Part shown: positions 32,175-39,773 of the stretch, one piece after another
Numbering within the stretch: position 1 is the first letter of the stretch
Layout: each line of letters opens with the position of its first letter
From: Bacteroidota bacterium
GTDB taxonomy: Bacteria; Bacteroidota; Bacteroidia; Chitinophagales; Chitinophagaceae
Assembly (NCBI GenBank): GCA_029561305.1
Contig: JAKQJG010000195.1
Location: 1 to 39,998, forward strand
Length of the DNA stretch: 39,998 nt
Direction: 5' to 3'
Position numbers and translations under genes: made by a program
The notes under the pieces: model-generated
The model's database searches: none
What the model was told of the DNA's origin: nothing
What the model saw: only the letters and a program-made list of their open reading frames with translations

Positions 32175-32788
32175 AGAAAAGCTGCCATATAGTTGGCGTA
32201 TAAAAAATAATTCAGTACATGATTGATAATCATAAAATCTTCAGCCAGTACAGGGTTAAAACTCTTTACGTAAGTATATAAACCCATTTGAAAAAAAGTG
32301 CCGCTTGCATACAGCAGGTTGCCGGCATTGATCCAAAAAAAACCAAATGACAGTACGTTTATTTCTGTGCTTTCAATGTATAGCGTATAAAAGAATTTTG
32401 TTGACAGGGTGATCATCAACACGCTGGTGATAAGGAAATTTATTATACAGTCATTATAAATGCCTTCAACATAGAACGAAATAAACACGTACAACAGTGT
32501 AAACACTGCTAATAATACAGGAACCATCCTCCGCAGCCTGTCTGCCTTTTCAGACTGATAATACCAATAGTATGTGAGGCACAGCAGCCATAACTCCACT
32601 AATTGGTATAGGTGCTGGCGGGGATTATCAAATAATTGCTGGTCGTCAAGGTAATGCCCTGCCAGTTCTGATATCAAAGCATACCCAACCAGCCAGCCCA
32701 ATGGCGATATGTAGTAAAGTATTTTTTTCCGGTTAATTAAGAAACTGGCAAAACAGACCGACAAAAGGATGATGTAAGCTTCAAACAT
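32147..32788 (-). CDS. Seven-helix membrane protein, probable sensor partner of the kinase
   Basis: The protein has 213 residues and I do not recognise a named family. Seven hydrophobic segments can be counted, at about 3-18, 24-45, 62-78, 88-108, 113-133, 144-168 and 188-207 (for example LLAVFTLLYVFISFYV and FLITSVLMITLS). Its 3' end overlaps the kinase gene by 28 bases in a different frame, so the two are translationally coupled. This layout recalls 7-TM receptor modules joined to kinases, here split into two genes. A perfect 12-bp hairpin ends five bases before its start codon, which may control its translation. The ligand is unknown. Confidence 0.7.
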   Translation of the reverse strand: MFEAYIILLSVCFASFLINRKKILYYISPLGWLVGYALISELAGHYLDDQQLFDNPRQHLYQLVELWLLCLTYYWYYQSEKADRLRRMVPVLLAVFTLLYVFISFYVEGIYNDCIINFLITSVLMITLSTKFFYTLYIESTEINVLSFGFFWINAGNLLYASGTFFQMGLYTYVKSFNPVLAEDFMIINHVLNYFLYANYMAAFLCTKKFLYS

Positions 32789-32793
32789 TTAAA

Positions 32794-32822
32794 GAACCTG
32801 GATATTTTTTATATCCAGGTTC
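32794..32822 (-). terminator. Perfect 12-bp hairpin between two genes, terminator or translation control
   Basis: GAACCTGGATAT (32794-32805) pairs with ATATCCAGGTTC (32811-32822) around five T residues on the plus strand. It starts nine bases after the stop of the 124-residue gene and ends five bases before the ATG of the 7-TM gene. Only TTT follows on the minus strand, so complete termination is doubtful. Confidence 0.6.
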
Positions 32823-32831
32823 GGGTTAAAT

Positions 32832-33206
32832 TTAGTTAAAAACATTATACAGTTCGTTAATATCATCATCTACTGCTTTAAGCGATGGACCAAATTTGTC
32901 CCATCTTTCAATAGCGATCAGATCGCCGGTAAGACCATTTCTTACGAGGTAGCGTTCTGCATTTACGCCTACCAGTATGATGGTTTGAGTGCCATCTTCT
33001 ACCGCATGTAATGCGATAAAATCAGTAGCACCGGCATTCATGAGTTCGGTGATATCGCTGCCGCTGATACCAACCCCAATCTTTTCCAGTTCGAGATTTA
33101 CTTCGTTGTTATTTTTTGACCTGTTAATATGCGCCTTGATATAATCATAAATTTCTCCCATGGAGAGTTTGTTACCTTTGTTGAATTCAGGAATTTGTTG
33201 TGGCAT
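32832..33206 (-). CDS. Soluble protein of unknown function in the signalling cluster
   Basis: The protein has 124 residues with no signal peptide or membrane segment, and I recognise no family. It starts MPQQIPEFNKGNKLSMGEIY. Mixed alpha/beta character is suggested by GEIYDYIKAHINR (helix), GATDFIALHAVEDGTQTIILVG (strands) and SLKAVDDDINELYNVF (helix). It precedes the 7-TM sensor gene with the strong hairpin between them, and follows the second regulator gene by 155 bases on the same strand. A regulatory or adaptor role would fit the location, but nothing in the sequence shows it. Confidence 0.7.
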   Translation of the reverse strand: MPQQIPEFNKGNKLSMGEIYDYIKAHINRSKNNNEVNLELEKIGVGISGSDITELMNAGATDFIALHAVEDGTQTIILVGVNAERYLVRNGLTGDLIAIERWDKFGPSLKAVDDDINELYNVFN

Positions 33207-33361
33207 AAAGATAATTTTAGAGTGATTAAATGAAATATATTGCTAAAGTGCGTAAAGTTTCTTATGCCAGCAACCGTGTTTTCACCGGGAATACACCGTT
33301 TTTTAACGGTATTGGCCTGCGGCTGCTGCTGATGCTTTTTTAATGGGGTTGATATTTTGTA

Positions 33362-34018
33362 TTATAACTGCACCAGTCCATTCCTTACAGCAAACATCGC
33401 CAGCTCTAACCTTGTTTTTACATTCAACCTGCTAAAGAGGCCATCCCTGTATTTTTCGACGGTACGTTTACTCAATCCCATTTGGGCTGCAATTTCTTCA
33501 TAGGTACACCCGGTGCAGATTAAATTTAAAAACAAGGCTTCTTTGTCTGTAAGCTGCCCCAGGCTTTTGATCGCCAGGTTTTCATCCTGCGAATTAATTA
33601 GCGCTTCCACAATTTTGTCGTTTACCAGTTCCGAATGGTAACGTCCTTTTGAAAGCATCGTATCAATGGCTTCCTTTAATATGGCCGGCTTGCTGTCTTT
33701 GAGTATGAAACCCCTTGCTCCACATTTCATCATCCGGAGGATAGCGGTTTCAGAATCGTACATACTTAAAGCCAGTACCAGTACTCCCGGGTGATGCTGT
33801 TTTAGCCACTGTGTTGCTTCGTACCCATTCATCTCCGGCATATTAATATCCATTAATATTATCTCGGGCAAGGTAAAATCATTCAAATCATTCAGTTTTC
33901 TAATTAGATCTTTTCCATTATCCGCTTCAAACAGTATACTGTGCCCCAAACTTTTTACCAGGGATGCCAGCCCGTTTCTCAGGAGGGTATGATCATCAAC
34001 CAATGCAATCGTTGCCAT
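33362..34018 (-). CDS. NarL/FixJ-family response regulator (paralogue 2)
   Basis: The protein has 218 residues. The receiver domain has D8-D9, phospho-acceptor D57 in IILMDINMPEM, S85 and K107. The LuxR helix-turn-helix is near the end (CTYEEIAAQMGLSKRTVEKY, LFSRLNVKTRLEL). Every key residue is intact. It differs from paralogue 1 by a three-residue insertion before the phospho-acceptor. No kinase gene is adjacent, so it may be served by the kinase at 31419-32174, which would make a branched pathway. It diverges from aspS. Confidence 0.93.
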   Translation of the reverse strand: MATIALVDDHTLLRNGLASLVKSLGHSILFEADNGKDLIRKLNDLNDFTLPEIILMDINMPEMNGYEATQWLKQHHPGVLVLALSMYDSETAILRMMKCGARGFILKDSKPAILKEAIDTMLSKGRYHSELVNDKIVEALINSQDENLAIKSLGQLTDKEALFLNLICTGCTYEEIAAQMGLSKRTVEKYRDGLFSRLNVKTRLELAMFAVRNGLVQL

Positions 34019-34327
34019 CGTTTTTAGTTTACATGAGGTGGTTTCCTTATTTAACCAGTTTGCTAAGTTTATACTTTACTACGAAATTCTGCACCGTTTA
34101 TACACTATATTTTTTGTTGAAAACACGGTAAGCATGGATAGCAGGCTTTTTATACGCCAGGTTAATGCCAGCCTGCCCGTGTGCTTTCTCTCTGTATATT
34201 TGCAGCCGCTTTGAATAAGCCGGGGGCTATCATTGCCTGTACGTAACCGGGGGCAAGTTCGGTAGAAACAGGTTCATAAGCGGATCAATACTGTTAACAT
34301 ATTTTCATTTATCATTAATACAATACA
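34019..34327. other. 309-base divergent intergenic region upstream of aspS
   Basis: No coding frame was found. It contains an inverted repeat GCAGGCT (34141-34147) / AGCCTGC (34170-34176) with a 22-base loop, a -7 box at 34195, and two similar GC blocks (GCCGGGGGC at 34218 and ACCGGGGGC at 34247) in the predicted aspS leader. Confidence 0.5.
34195..34202 (+). promoter_or_regulatory. -7 box of aspS
   Basis: TATATTTG is an exact TAnnTTTG match. Transcription would start near 34209, giving a leader of about 119 bases. No -33 TTTG is found at the usual spacing. Confidence 0.45.
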
Positions 34328-36151
34328 ATGTACCGTTCTCATACCTGCGGCGAATTAAGACTGGCCGATGCAAATAAGGAAGTAACACTCAGTGGCTGGG
34401 TGCAGACAATGCGAAAGTTTGGCAGCATCACGTTTGTGGATCTCCGCGACCGTTATGGCCTTACACAGTTGCTGTTTTCAGAGAGTCTCAATACGCAACT
34501 CGATGCCAGTCCGCTTGGCCGGGAGTTTGTGCTGCAGGTAAAAGGTAAAGTAAATGAACGCAGCAGTAAAAATGCGAATATCCCTACGGGTGATATAGAG
34601 ATACTGGTTAGTGAATTTGCTATTTTAAATAAAGCTGTTACACCACCCTTCACCATCCAGGATGAAACGGATGGGGGAGATGAATTGAGGATGAAATACC
34701 GTTTTCTCGATCTTCGCCGCAATGCGGTTAAAAAGAATATCGAACTCCGGTATGCTGTAAACCGAAGTGCAAGAAACTTCCTGCACGAGAACAATTTTAT
34801 GGACATTGAAACACCCTTCCTGATAAAATCGACCCCGGAAGGTGCCCGGGACTTTGTAGTACCCAGCAGGATGAACCCCGGCCAGTTTTATGCTTTGCCA
34901 CAAAGTCCGCAAACATTTAAACAGTTGTTGATGGTGAGCGGTTACGACCGGTATTATCAAATTGTAAAGTGTTTTCGTGATGAGGATCTGCGGGCCGACC
35001 GCCAGCCTGAGTTTACACAGATAGACTGTGAAATGAGTTTTGTAGAGCAGGAAGATATATTGAGCATGTTTGAAGGCCTGGTAAAAAGAATTTTTAAAGA
35101 TGTAAAGAATATTGATTACACCGAAAAAGTTGAACGTACCACCTGGGAGGAAGCGATGTGGACCTACGGCAACGATAAGCCGGATATCCGCTTTGAAATG
35201 AAGCTTTGCAATTTAAAATTCCCAGCACATACTTTTCCGGTAAAAGATAATATTTCATCATTGATAGCTGGTGAATTTGCTGTATTTAATGATGCAGAAA
35301 CAGTAATTGCTATTGCAGTGCCGGGCTGTAGCGATTACAGCCGCAAGCAGACTGATGAACTAACGGAGTGGGTAAAACGCCCTCAAATAGGTATGAAGGG
35401 TTTGGTGTTTATTAAGTATAATGCCGATGGAACATACAAAAGCAGTGTCGATAAATTTTATACCGAAGACAAATTAAAAGCGATAGCAGATGCTGCTGGT
35501 GCAAAAGCCGGCGACCTGGTGCTGATATTGGCTGGTGCCGAAGAACGTACCAGGAAAGCTGCGAGCGACCTGCGGATGTATATGGCAGACAAACTCGGCA
35601 TGCGGAAGGCGGATGAATTCAAATTGCTTTGGGTACTTGATTTTCCCCTGTTTGAATATGCAGAGGAAGACAATCGCTGGGTGGCCAGGCACCATCCATT
35701 TACTTCACCGAAGCCGGATCATATACCGGTGATGATCAACAATAACCCGAAGATCGACAATGCTGCTGATTATTTAAAACACCCCTATGCCGGTATCAAG
35801 GCCAATGCGTATGATATGGTATTGAATGGTAATGAAATTGGCGGTGGTTCCATTCGTATATTCCAGCGGGAATTGCAGGAAAAAATGTTTGAAGCACTGG
35901 GTATGGACACAGCAGAGCAACTGCACAAGTTTGGATTTTTGCTGGGTGCATTTGAATATGGTGCGCCACCGCACGGAGGTTTGGCCTTTGGCTTCGACCG
36001 TTTGTGTGCCATCCTTGGTGGCAGCGAAAGCATCCGTGATTTTATTGCCTTTCCAAAAAACAACAGCGGCAGGGATGTGATGCTGGATGCACCTTCAACT
36101 ATTGATGCCAAACAATTTGATGAGTTGCAGATAAAGCTGGATTTGAAATAA
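34328..36151 (+). CDS. aspS: Aspartate-tRNA ligase
   Basis: The protein has 607 residues, the normal bacterial length. The N-terminal OB-fold anticodon-binding domain (1-130) has [20 protein letters not shown]. The class II core has [20 protein letters not shown], motif 2 [18 protein letters not shown] (about 217-234) and motif 3 GLAFGFDRL (near 550). The GAD insertion domain typical of bacterial enzymes lies at about 290-410, and [10 protein letters not shown] is near 450. The enzyme charges tRNA-Asp with aspartate in the cytoplasm. It stands alone, with its own leader and a terminator after it. Confidence 0.97.
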   Translation: MYRSHTCGELRLADANKEVTLSGWVQTMRKFGSITFVDLRDRYGLTQLLFSESLNTQLDASPLGREFVLQVKGKVNERSSKNANIPTGDIEILVSEFAILNKAVTPPFTIQDETDGGDELRMKYRFLDLRRNAVKKNIELRYAVNRSARNFLHENNFMDIETPFLIKSTPEGARDFVVPSRMNPGQFYALPQSPQTFKQLLMVSGYDRYYQIVKCFRDEDLRADRQPEFTQIDCEMSFVEQEDILSMFEGLVKRIFKDVKNIDYTEKVERTTWEEAMWTYGNDKPDIRFEMKLCNLKFPAHTFPVKDNISSLIAGEFAVFNDAETVIAIAVPGCSDYSRKQTDELTEWVKRPQIGMKGLVFIKYNADGTYKSSVDKFYTEDKLKAIADAAGAKAGDLVLILAGAEERTRKAASDLRMYMADKLGMRKADEFKLLWVLDFPLFEYAEEDNRWVARHHPFTSPKPDHIPVMINNNPKIDNAADYLKHPYAGIKANAYDMVLNGNEIGGGSIRIFQRELQEKMFEALGMDTAEQLHKFGFLLGAFEYGAPPHGGLAFGFDRLCAILGGSESIRDFIAFPKNNSGRDVMLDAPSTIDAKQFDELQIKLDLK

Positions 36152-36181
36152 TTTAAATAACATGTTGTTTGAACTATTTTC

Positions 36182-36216
36182 AAACCTGCCGGTTTAAATG
36201 GCAGGTTTTTATTTTA
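36182..36216 (+). terminator. Intrinsic terminator after aspS
   Basis: AAACCTGCC (36182-36190) pairs with GGCAGGTTT (36200-36208), followed by TTATTTT. The in-frame ATG at 36198 lies in its loop and is therefore an unlikely start for the next gene. Confidence 0.85.
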
Positions 36217-36227
36217 AAACAAGAAAG

Positions 36228-36788
36228 ATGGCATCAAAAATATATACTAAAACCGGTGATGCCGGTAAAACAAGCCTGATCGGCGGCACCAAAGTTTCCA
36301 AAAGCCACTTGCGCATTGAAACCTATGGCACCACAGATGAGCTCAACTCTTACATCGGCCTTGTGAGCGATCTTGTGACGGATGATCACAGTAAAGTAAT
36401 TTTGAAAGAGATCCAGGACCGGCTATTCACCATTGGTTCCTCACTCGCCTGCGATCCTCATAAAGAGCCATTGATGAAGATCCCTGACCTAAAAGAAGCA
36501 GATGTGGAATTACTGGAAAGGGAGATGGATAAAATGAACGAGTCATTACCAGCGATGAAGTTTTTTATTTTACCCGGCGGGCACCCGGCTGTGTCTACCA
36601 CACATGTGGCCCGTTGTGTTTGCAGGAGGGCAGAGCGCCTCTGTGTAAACATGCAGGAGCATGAATTATTTGTTGACCCACTGGTGATAAAATACATCAA
36701 CCGCCTGAGTGATTATCTTTTTGTTCTCTCAAGATATATTGGTCTTCTATTAAAAGTGGAGGAAGTGGCGTGGAGACCGAGGATTTAA
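36228..36788 (+). CDS. Cob(I)alamin adenosyltransferase (PduO type)
   Basis: From ATG 36228 the protein has 186 residues. This start gives the canonical MASKIYTKTGDAGKTSL beginning; an earlier ATG at 36198 lies in the aspS terminator. Family motifs are KTGDAGKTSL (ATP binding), RIETYGTTDELNSYIG, FILPGGHPA and the C-terminal CRRAERLCV. The enzyme transfers the adenosyl group of ATP to cob(I)alamin, giving adenosylcobalamin for B12-dependent mutases or reductases. No other B12 gene is in the window, so cofactor uptake and use must be encoded elsewhere. Confidence 0.95.
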   Translation: MASKIYTKTGDAGKTSLIGGTKVSKSHLRIETYGTTDELNSYIGLVSDLVTDDHSKVILKEIQDRLFTIGSSLACDPHKEPLMKIPDLKEADVELLEREMDKMNESLPAMKFFILPGGHPAVSTTHVARCVCRRAERLCVNMQEHELFVDPLVIKYINRLSDYLFVLSRYIGLLLKVEEVAWRPRI

Positions 36789-36800
36789 TGATTTGATAAT

Positions 36801-36897
36801 TTGATGATGTGGTGATTTGATGATGTGGCGATTTGATGATTTGAGATAATAGTGATTTGATAATTATAATGTTGTGACAGAAGTAATTATCAAATCA
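36801..36897. repeat. 16-bp tandem repeats followed by an inverted repeat
   Basis: TTGATGATGTGGTGAT starts at 36801, a near-identical unit at 36817, and a degenerate third at 36833. Then TGATTTGATAATTA (36853-36866) is inverted as TAATTATCAAATCA (36884-36897), a perfect 14-bp stem. The region lies between convergent genes, so the hairpin may end transcription from both sides, although U-tracts are poor. Confidence 0.75.
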
Positions 36898-36910
36898 TCA
36901 AATTTTCAAA

Positions 36911-37564
36911 TCAGTTAATTATTTTCCCATCTTTCATTTGCAGCACCCGGTCGCTCATTTGCGCCAGTTCATCATTGTGGGTTACAATTAAAAAGGTTTG
37001 GTTGAATTTATTGCGCAGGTCAATAAACAGTTGATGAAGCTCTTTTGCCCTGGCACTGTCTAAGTTGCCGGTTGGCTCATCTGCCATAATAATGGAGGGT
37101 TTGTTGATCAACGCCCTGGCTACTGCCACTCTTTGCTGCTCACCCCCGCTCAGTTGCCCTGGTTTATTATCGAGCCTGTCACCCAATCCCAGTGTTTTTA
37201 ATAGACTAATGGCTTCCTCAGTCACTTCTTTCTTCTTTCGGCCTGCCACCCATCCGGGTATGCACACATTTTCCACGGCCGAAAATTCGGGCAGTAAATG
37301 ATGAAACTGGAAAACAAAGCCAATATGTTTATTCCTGAAGGCAGCCAGTTTATTTCCTTTTAGCTTTTCCACCTGTTCGCCAGCCAGCAGAATGGTTCCA
37401 CTGTCTGCGTTATCCAGCGTTCCCACTATATGCAATAAAGTGCTTTTACCTGCTCCGGATGAGCCTACAATGCTCACGATCTCTCCTTTACTGATGTCAA
37501 TATCCACAGATCTGAGTACCGGCAATGTGCCATAATTTTTCGTAATATTTCTTGCCGACAGCAT
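36911..37564 (-). CDS. ABC transporter ATP-binding protein, LolD-like
   Basis: The protein has 217 residues. Walker A is GSSGAGKST (34-42), the Q-loop is at Q86, the signature is LSGGEQQR (138-145), Walker B is SIIMADEP (157-164) and the switch His is H196. The sequence between (GFVFQFHHLLPEFSAVENV) is typical of LolD and related MacB-type ATPases. LolD drives release of lipoproteins from the inner membrane toward the outer membrane. The permease partner is not adjacent, so the exact substrate is inferred from similarity only. The gene is monocistronic here. Confidence 0.88.
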   Translation of the reverse strand: MLSARNITKNYGTLPVLRSVDIDISKGEIVSIVGSSGAGKSTLLHIVGTLDNADSGTILLAGEQVEKLKGNKLAAFRNKHIGFVFQFHHLLPEFSAVENVCIPGWVAGRKKKEVTEEAISLLKTLGLGDRLDNKPGQLSGGEQQRVAVARALINKPSIIMADEPTGNLDSARAKELHQLFIDLRNKFNQTFLIVTHNDELAQMSDRVLQMKDGKIIN

Positions 37565-37658
37565 GCAGTAAAATAATTGATAATTTGTAACGTTAACTTA
37601 ATATAACGGCAATATATGGATTCCTGAATTATAATAAAGTGCACTGTTAAAAAACAGA

Positions 37659-37689
37659 TTTGGTAGATTGAACCAAAAATCTACATTTG
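37659..37689 (+). promoter_or_regulatory. Full Bacteroidota promoter upstream of the DUF2795 gene
   Basis: TTTG (37659-37662) is followed after exactly 19 bases by TACATTTG (37682-37689), a complete match to TTTG-N19-TAnnTTTG. Transcription would start about 18 bases before the ATG. Confidence 0.8.
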
Positions 37690-37714
37690 CACAAAATTAA
37701 AAACCTACCTACCG

Positions 37715-37939
37715 ATGTTCTGGACATTAGAATTAGCTTCCCATTTGGAAGACGCCCCTTGGCCGGCAACAAAAGACGAACTGATTGACTATTCGATCCG
37801 TAGCGGAGCGCCCATTGAGGTGATTGAAAACCTGCAGGAACTGGAAGATGAAGGAGGGGAAGTTTACGAAAGCCTCGAAGACATCTGGCCAGATTATCCC
37901 AGCCAGGAAGATTTCTTCTTTAATGAAGACGAATATTAG
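37715..37939 (+). CDS. DUF2795 small acidic protein
   Basis: The protein has 74 residues and is strongly acidic, especially at the end (DFFFNEDEY). The start MFWTLELASHLEDAPWPATK and the segment DELIDYSIRSGAPIEVIENL are characteristic of DUF2795 proteins in Bacteroidota, which are short, highly conserved and of unknown function. No membrane or signal sequence is present. A consensus promoter and a strong terminator bracket it, so it is expressed as a single-gene unit, probably at a high level. Confidence 0.9.
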   Translation: MFWTLELASHLEDAPWPATKDELIDYSIRSGAPIEVIENLQELEDEGGEVYESLEDIWPDYPSQEDFFFNEDEY

Positions 37940-37974
37940 ATCGTTTCTGCCTTTGCCGCAGCGCAAATAATAAC

Positions 37975-38001
37975 AAAGCCACCCGTTAGGTGGCTTTTTT
38001 T
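37975..38001 (+). terminator. Intrinsic terminator after the DUF2795 gene
   Basis: AAAGCCACC (37975-37983) pairs with GGTGGCTTT (37989-37997) around CGTTA, followed by further T residues. It may also serve the convergent LytTR gene. Confidence 0.9.
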
Positions 38002-38011
38002 AACACTCTAT

Positions 38012-38368
38012 CTAACTGAATGCTTTACCCGAATTATTATCAGCGTGCAGCAGGCAGCTTTCTTTTATCAGGCTTATTCTTCTTTTACTGATAGTGAAAA
38101 TCTCATTATTGAAATTACTGGTAATTGTTTTCTCTTTCAGATTTACAAGACCTATATAGTTGATATTGATCAATACTGAATGATTGATTCGGATAAAGAG
38201 ACCTTGTGTAACCTCCGTTTCAAACCATTTAAGAACTTTGGCTATTACCAGCGTGCTGCTGTCTGCAAAATATATCTTGCAGTAATTGCTGTTGCTGATC
38301 ACTTTGATGATCTCTTTCTCGTTGCAGCTGCGGCTGCCCTGGCCTGTTTTAAAAACAAATTCTTTCAT
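38012..38368 (-). CDS. Stand-alone LytTR DNA-binding protein
   Basis: The protein has 118 residues and consists almost only of a LytTR domain. Typical features are EIIKVISNSNYCKIYFAD near the start, LKWFETEV, and FIRINHSVLININYIGLV, with the ISKRRISLIKE end. There is no receiver domain, unlike LytR/AlgR-type regulators, so it is not directly controlled by phosphorylation. It would bind direct repeats upstream of its targets. It starts 47 bases after the stop of the secreted protein gene on the same strand and may be co-transcribed with it. Confidence 0.88.
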   Translation of the reverse strand: MKEFVFKTGQGSRSCNEKEIIKVISNSNYCKIYFADSSTLVIAKVLKWFETEVTQGLFIRINHSVLININYIGLVNLKEKTITSNFNNEIFTISKRRISLIKESCLLHADNNSGKAFS

Positions 38369-38415
38369 ATGCGGTTAGTTGATTGTACGAGTGAATAAAC
38401 AGGAAATTTTACCAG

Positions 38416-39684
38416 TTAAAAACTGATGGCACCTAAAAGCTGTTCTGCTTTTTGCATCATTGCATTTATCATTGCATCATCTGCATTTTTGGATTCAGTT
38501 GATTGGATAGAAAATGCCAGTACCAGGCTGGGGTTTACCGGGTGTTTAAATAAATACACAATGCTGTATCCTGTAACGGTTCTTGCCGGTACGGAGGTTT
38601 GCCCGGTTACTTTACCAAACAGCGATTTTTTAGCTGCCGGGCAGGTGCCTTCTTTCAGCATATACCCGAATTTTAATCCATCGAGCACGCCCGTTTTTAT
38701 ACTTTGCCAAACTGGCCTTGTGGCGTTTGATTTATTAATTTCTTCATCAAAATTATCGGCGCAAATATTTTTATTAAAGCCCATAAAAACTTCCCAGCCG
38801 GTTGAAGGGTAAACCTTGTTATCCCAGTATTTTTCATTTAGTTTATCATAACAATAATTGCTGCAGCCCCTGATGTATTTTTCAAAACCATTTTTGATTC
38901 CTTCATACATAGTGCCCTGGTTATAACTGCCAGAAACTTCGCACAATGCCAGTATCATTTTAAATTTATCAAATTCAAAACGAACAGTTTTAGGTTTACT
39001 ATTGTCAATATTCCTGAAATCCCTTCCCCAGTAAACGAGGTAATAATTGTCGGCAGCAGTTTTGTACCCGCTGCCTTCCATTTTGGCTAACGAAAGTTTG
39101 GCATTTAGAACAGGAATGATAACCTGGCCGCTGTTGTTCACCATGTCTATGTAAAAAACAAATGGTTCCGTTACATCAACGGCTTCTGCCCAGCTTACTA
39201 CTTCTCCATTGTCAGCTCTTTTGAGCACTTCCATAAATTCCACACTCACCTGCACTTTTACAACAGCCTTGGGGTTTAGGGACAGTTCCTGCAGCCGGGT
39301 CGCAAAATTTGTTCTGTCAACCCCATAGTTTGCAAACACAGGGGAAGCAGGCTCAGGAAAAACCGGGTATTCCTTTGCAACTTTTGCATATAAGAACATG
39401 GATACAGGAGTGCTGCCCATTTTAGAGTATCCAAACCTTCCCTTTTTTTCATTTTTTTCATCATACAACCGGATCATTATTTCTGCATTACCGTCTGTGC
39501 CATTTGGTAGTTTTTCGATATTGGCAAAACTTACTGATAATGATTGCAGATCACTGTATTTTATTTTGCTGTTAGCAGTTATCTTTTGACCATTGACGGT
39601 AACCTTTATTTGTGCAAAACTTACAGCAGCTGTAAAAACTACTGATAAAAATATGAGGAACTTTTTCATTTTTCTTTTTTTCAA
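38416..39684 (-). CDS. Secreted protein of unknown function
   Basis: The protein has 422 residues with a signal peptide (KKFLIFLSVVFTAAVSFAQ). A second Met at residue 6 (39669) would give an equally good signal. I do not recognise a family. The mature protein begins with a beta-rich segment (IKVTVNGQKITANSKIKYSD). The middle includes VVKVQVSVEFMEV and NYYLVYWGRDFRN. A Cys-containing region follows (EKYIRGCSNYCYDKLNEKYW, NKNICADNF, EGTCPAA). There is no T9SS sorting domain at the end (MQKAEQLLGAISF), so it is probably periplasmic. The LytTR gene follows on the same strand. Confidence 0.75.
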   Translation of the reverse strand: MKKRKMKKFLIFLSVVFTAAVSFAQIKVTVNGQKITANSKIKYSDLQSLSVSFANIEKLPNGTDGNAEIMIRLYDEKNEKKGRFGYSKMGSTPVSMFLYAKVAKEYPVFPEPASPVFANYGVDRTNFATRLQELSLNPKAVVKVQVSVEFMEVLKRADNGEVVSWAEAVDVTEPFVFYIDMVNNSGQVIIPVLNAKLSLAKMEGSGYKTAADNYYLVYWGRDFRNIDNSKPKTVRFEFDKFKMILALCEVSGSYNQGTMYEGIKNGFEKYIRGCSNYCYDKLNEKYWDNKVYPSTGWEVFMGFNKNICADNFDEEINKSNATRPVWQSIKTGVLDGLKFGYMLKEGTCPAAKKSLFGKVTGQTSVPARTVTGYSIVYLFKHPVNPSLVLAFSIQSTESKNADDAMINAMMQKAEQLLGAISF

Positions 39685-39773
39685 ATTGTTGTATTGTAAA
39701 TAGATGATGATGCCGTATTAATCCTGCTTTATTTTTAAGGCGTTCAATCAGACGCTTGTTGATTCAATAAAAA

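Noticed and set aside
36198-36227. Earlier in-frame ATG for the adenosyltransferase
   Set aside because: It falls in the loop of the aspS terminator, and the family normally starts at MASKIYTKTGD-like sequence, found at 36228.
36801-36897. CRISPR array
   Set aside because: The units are 16 bases and contiguous, with no unique spacers, and no cas gene is near.
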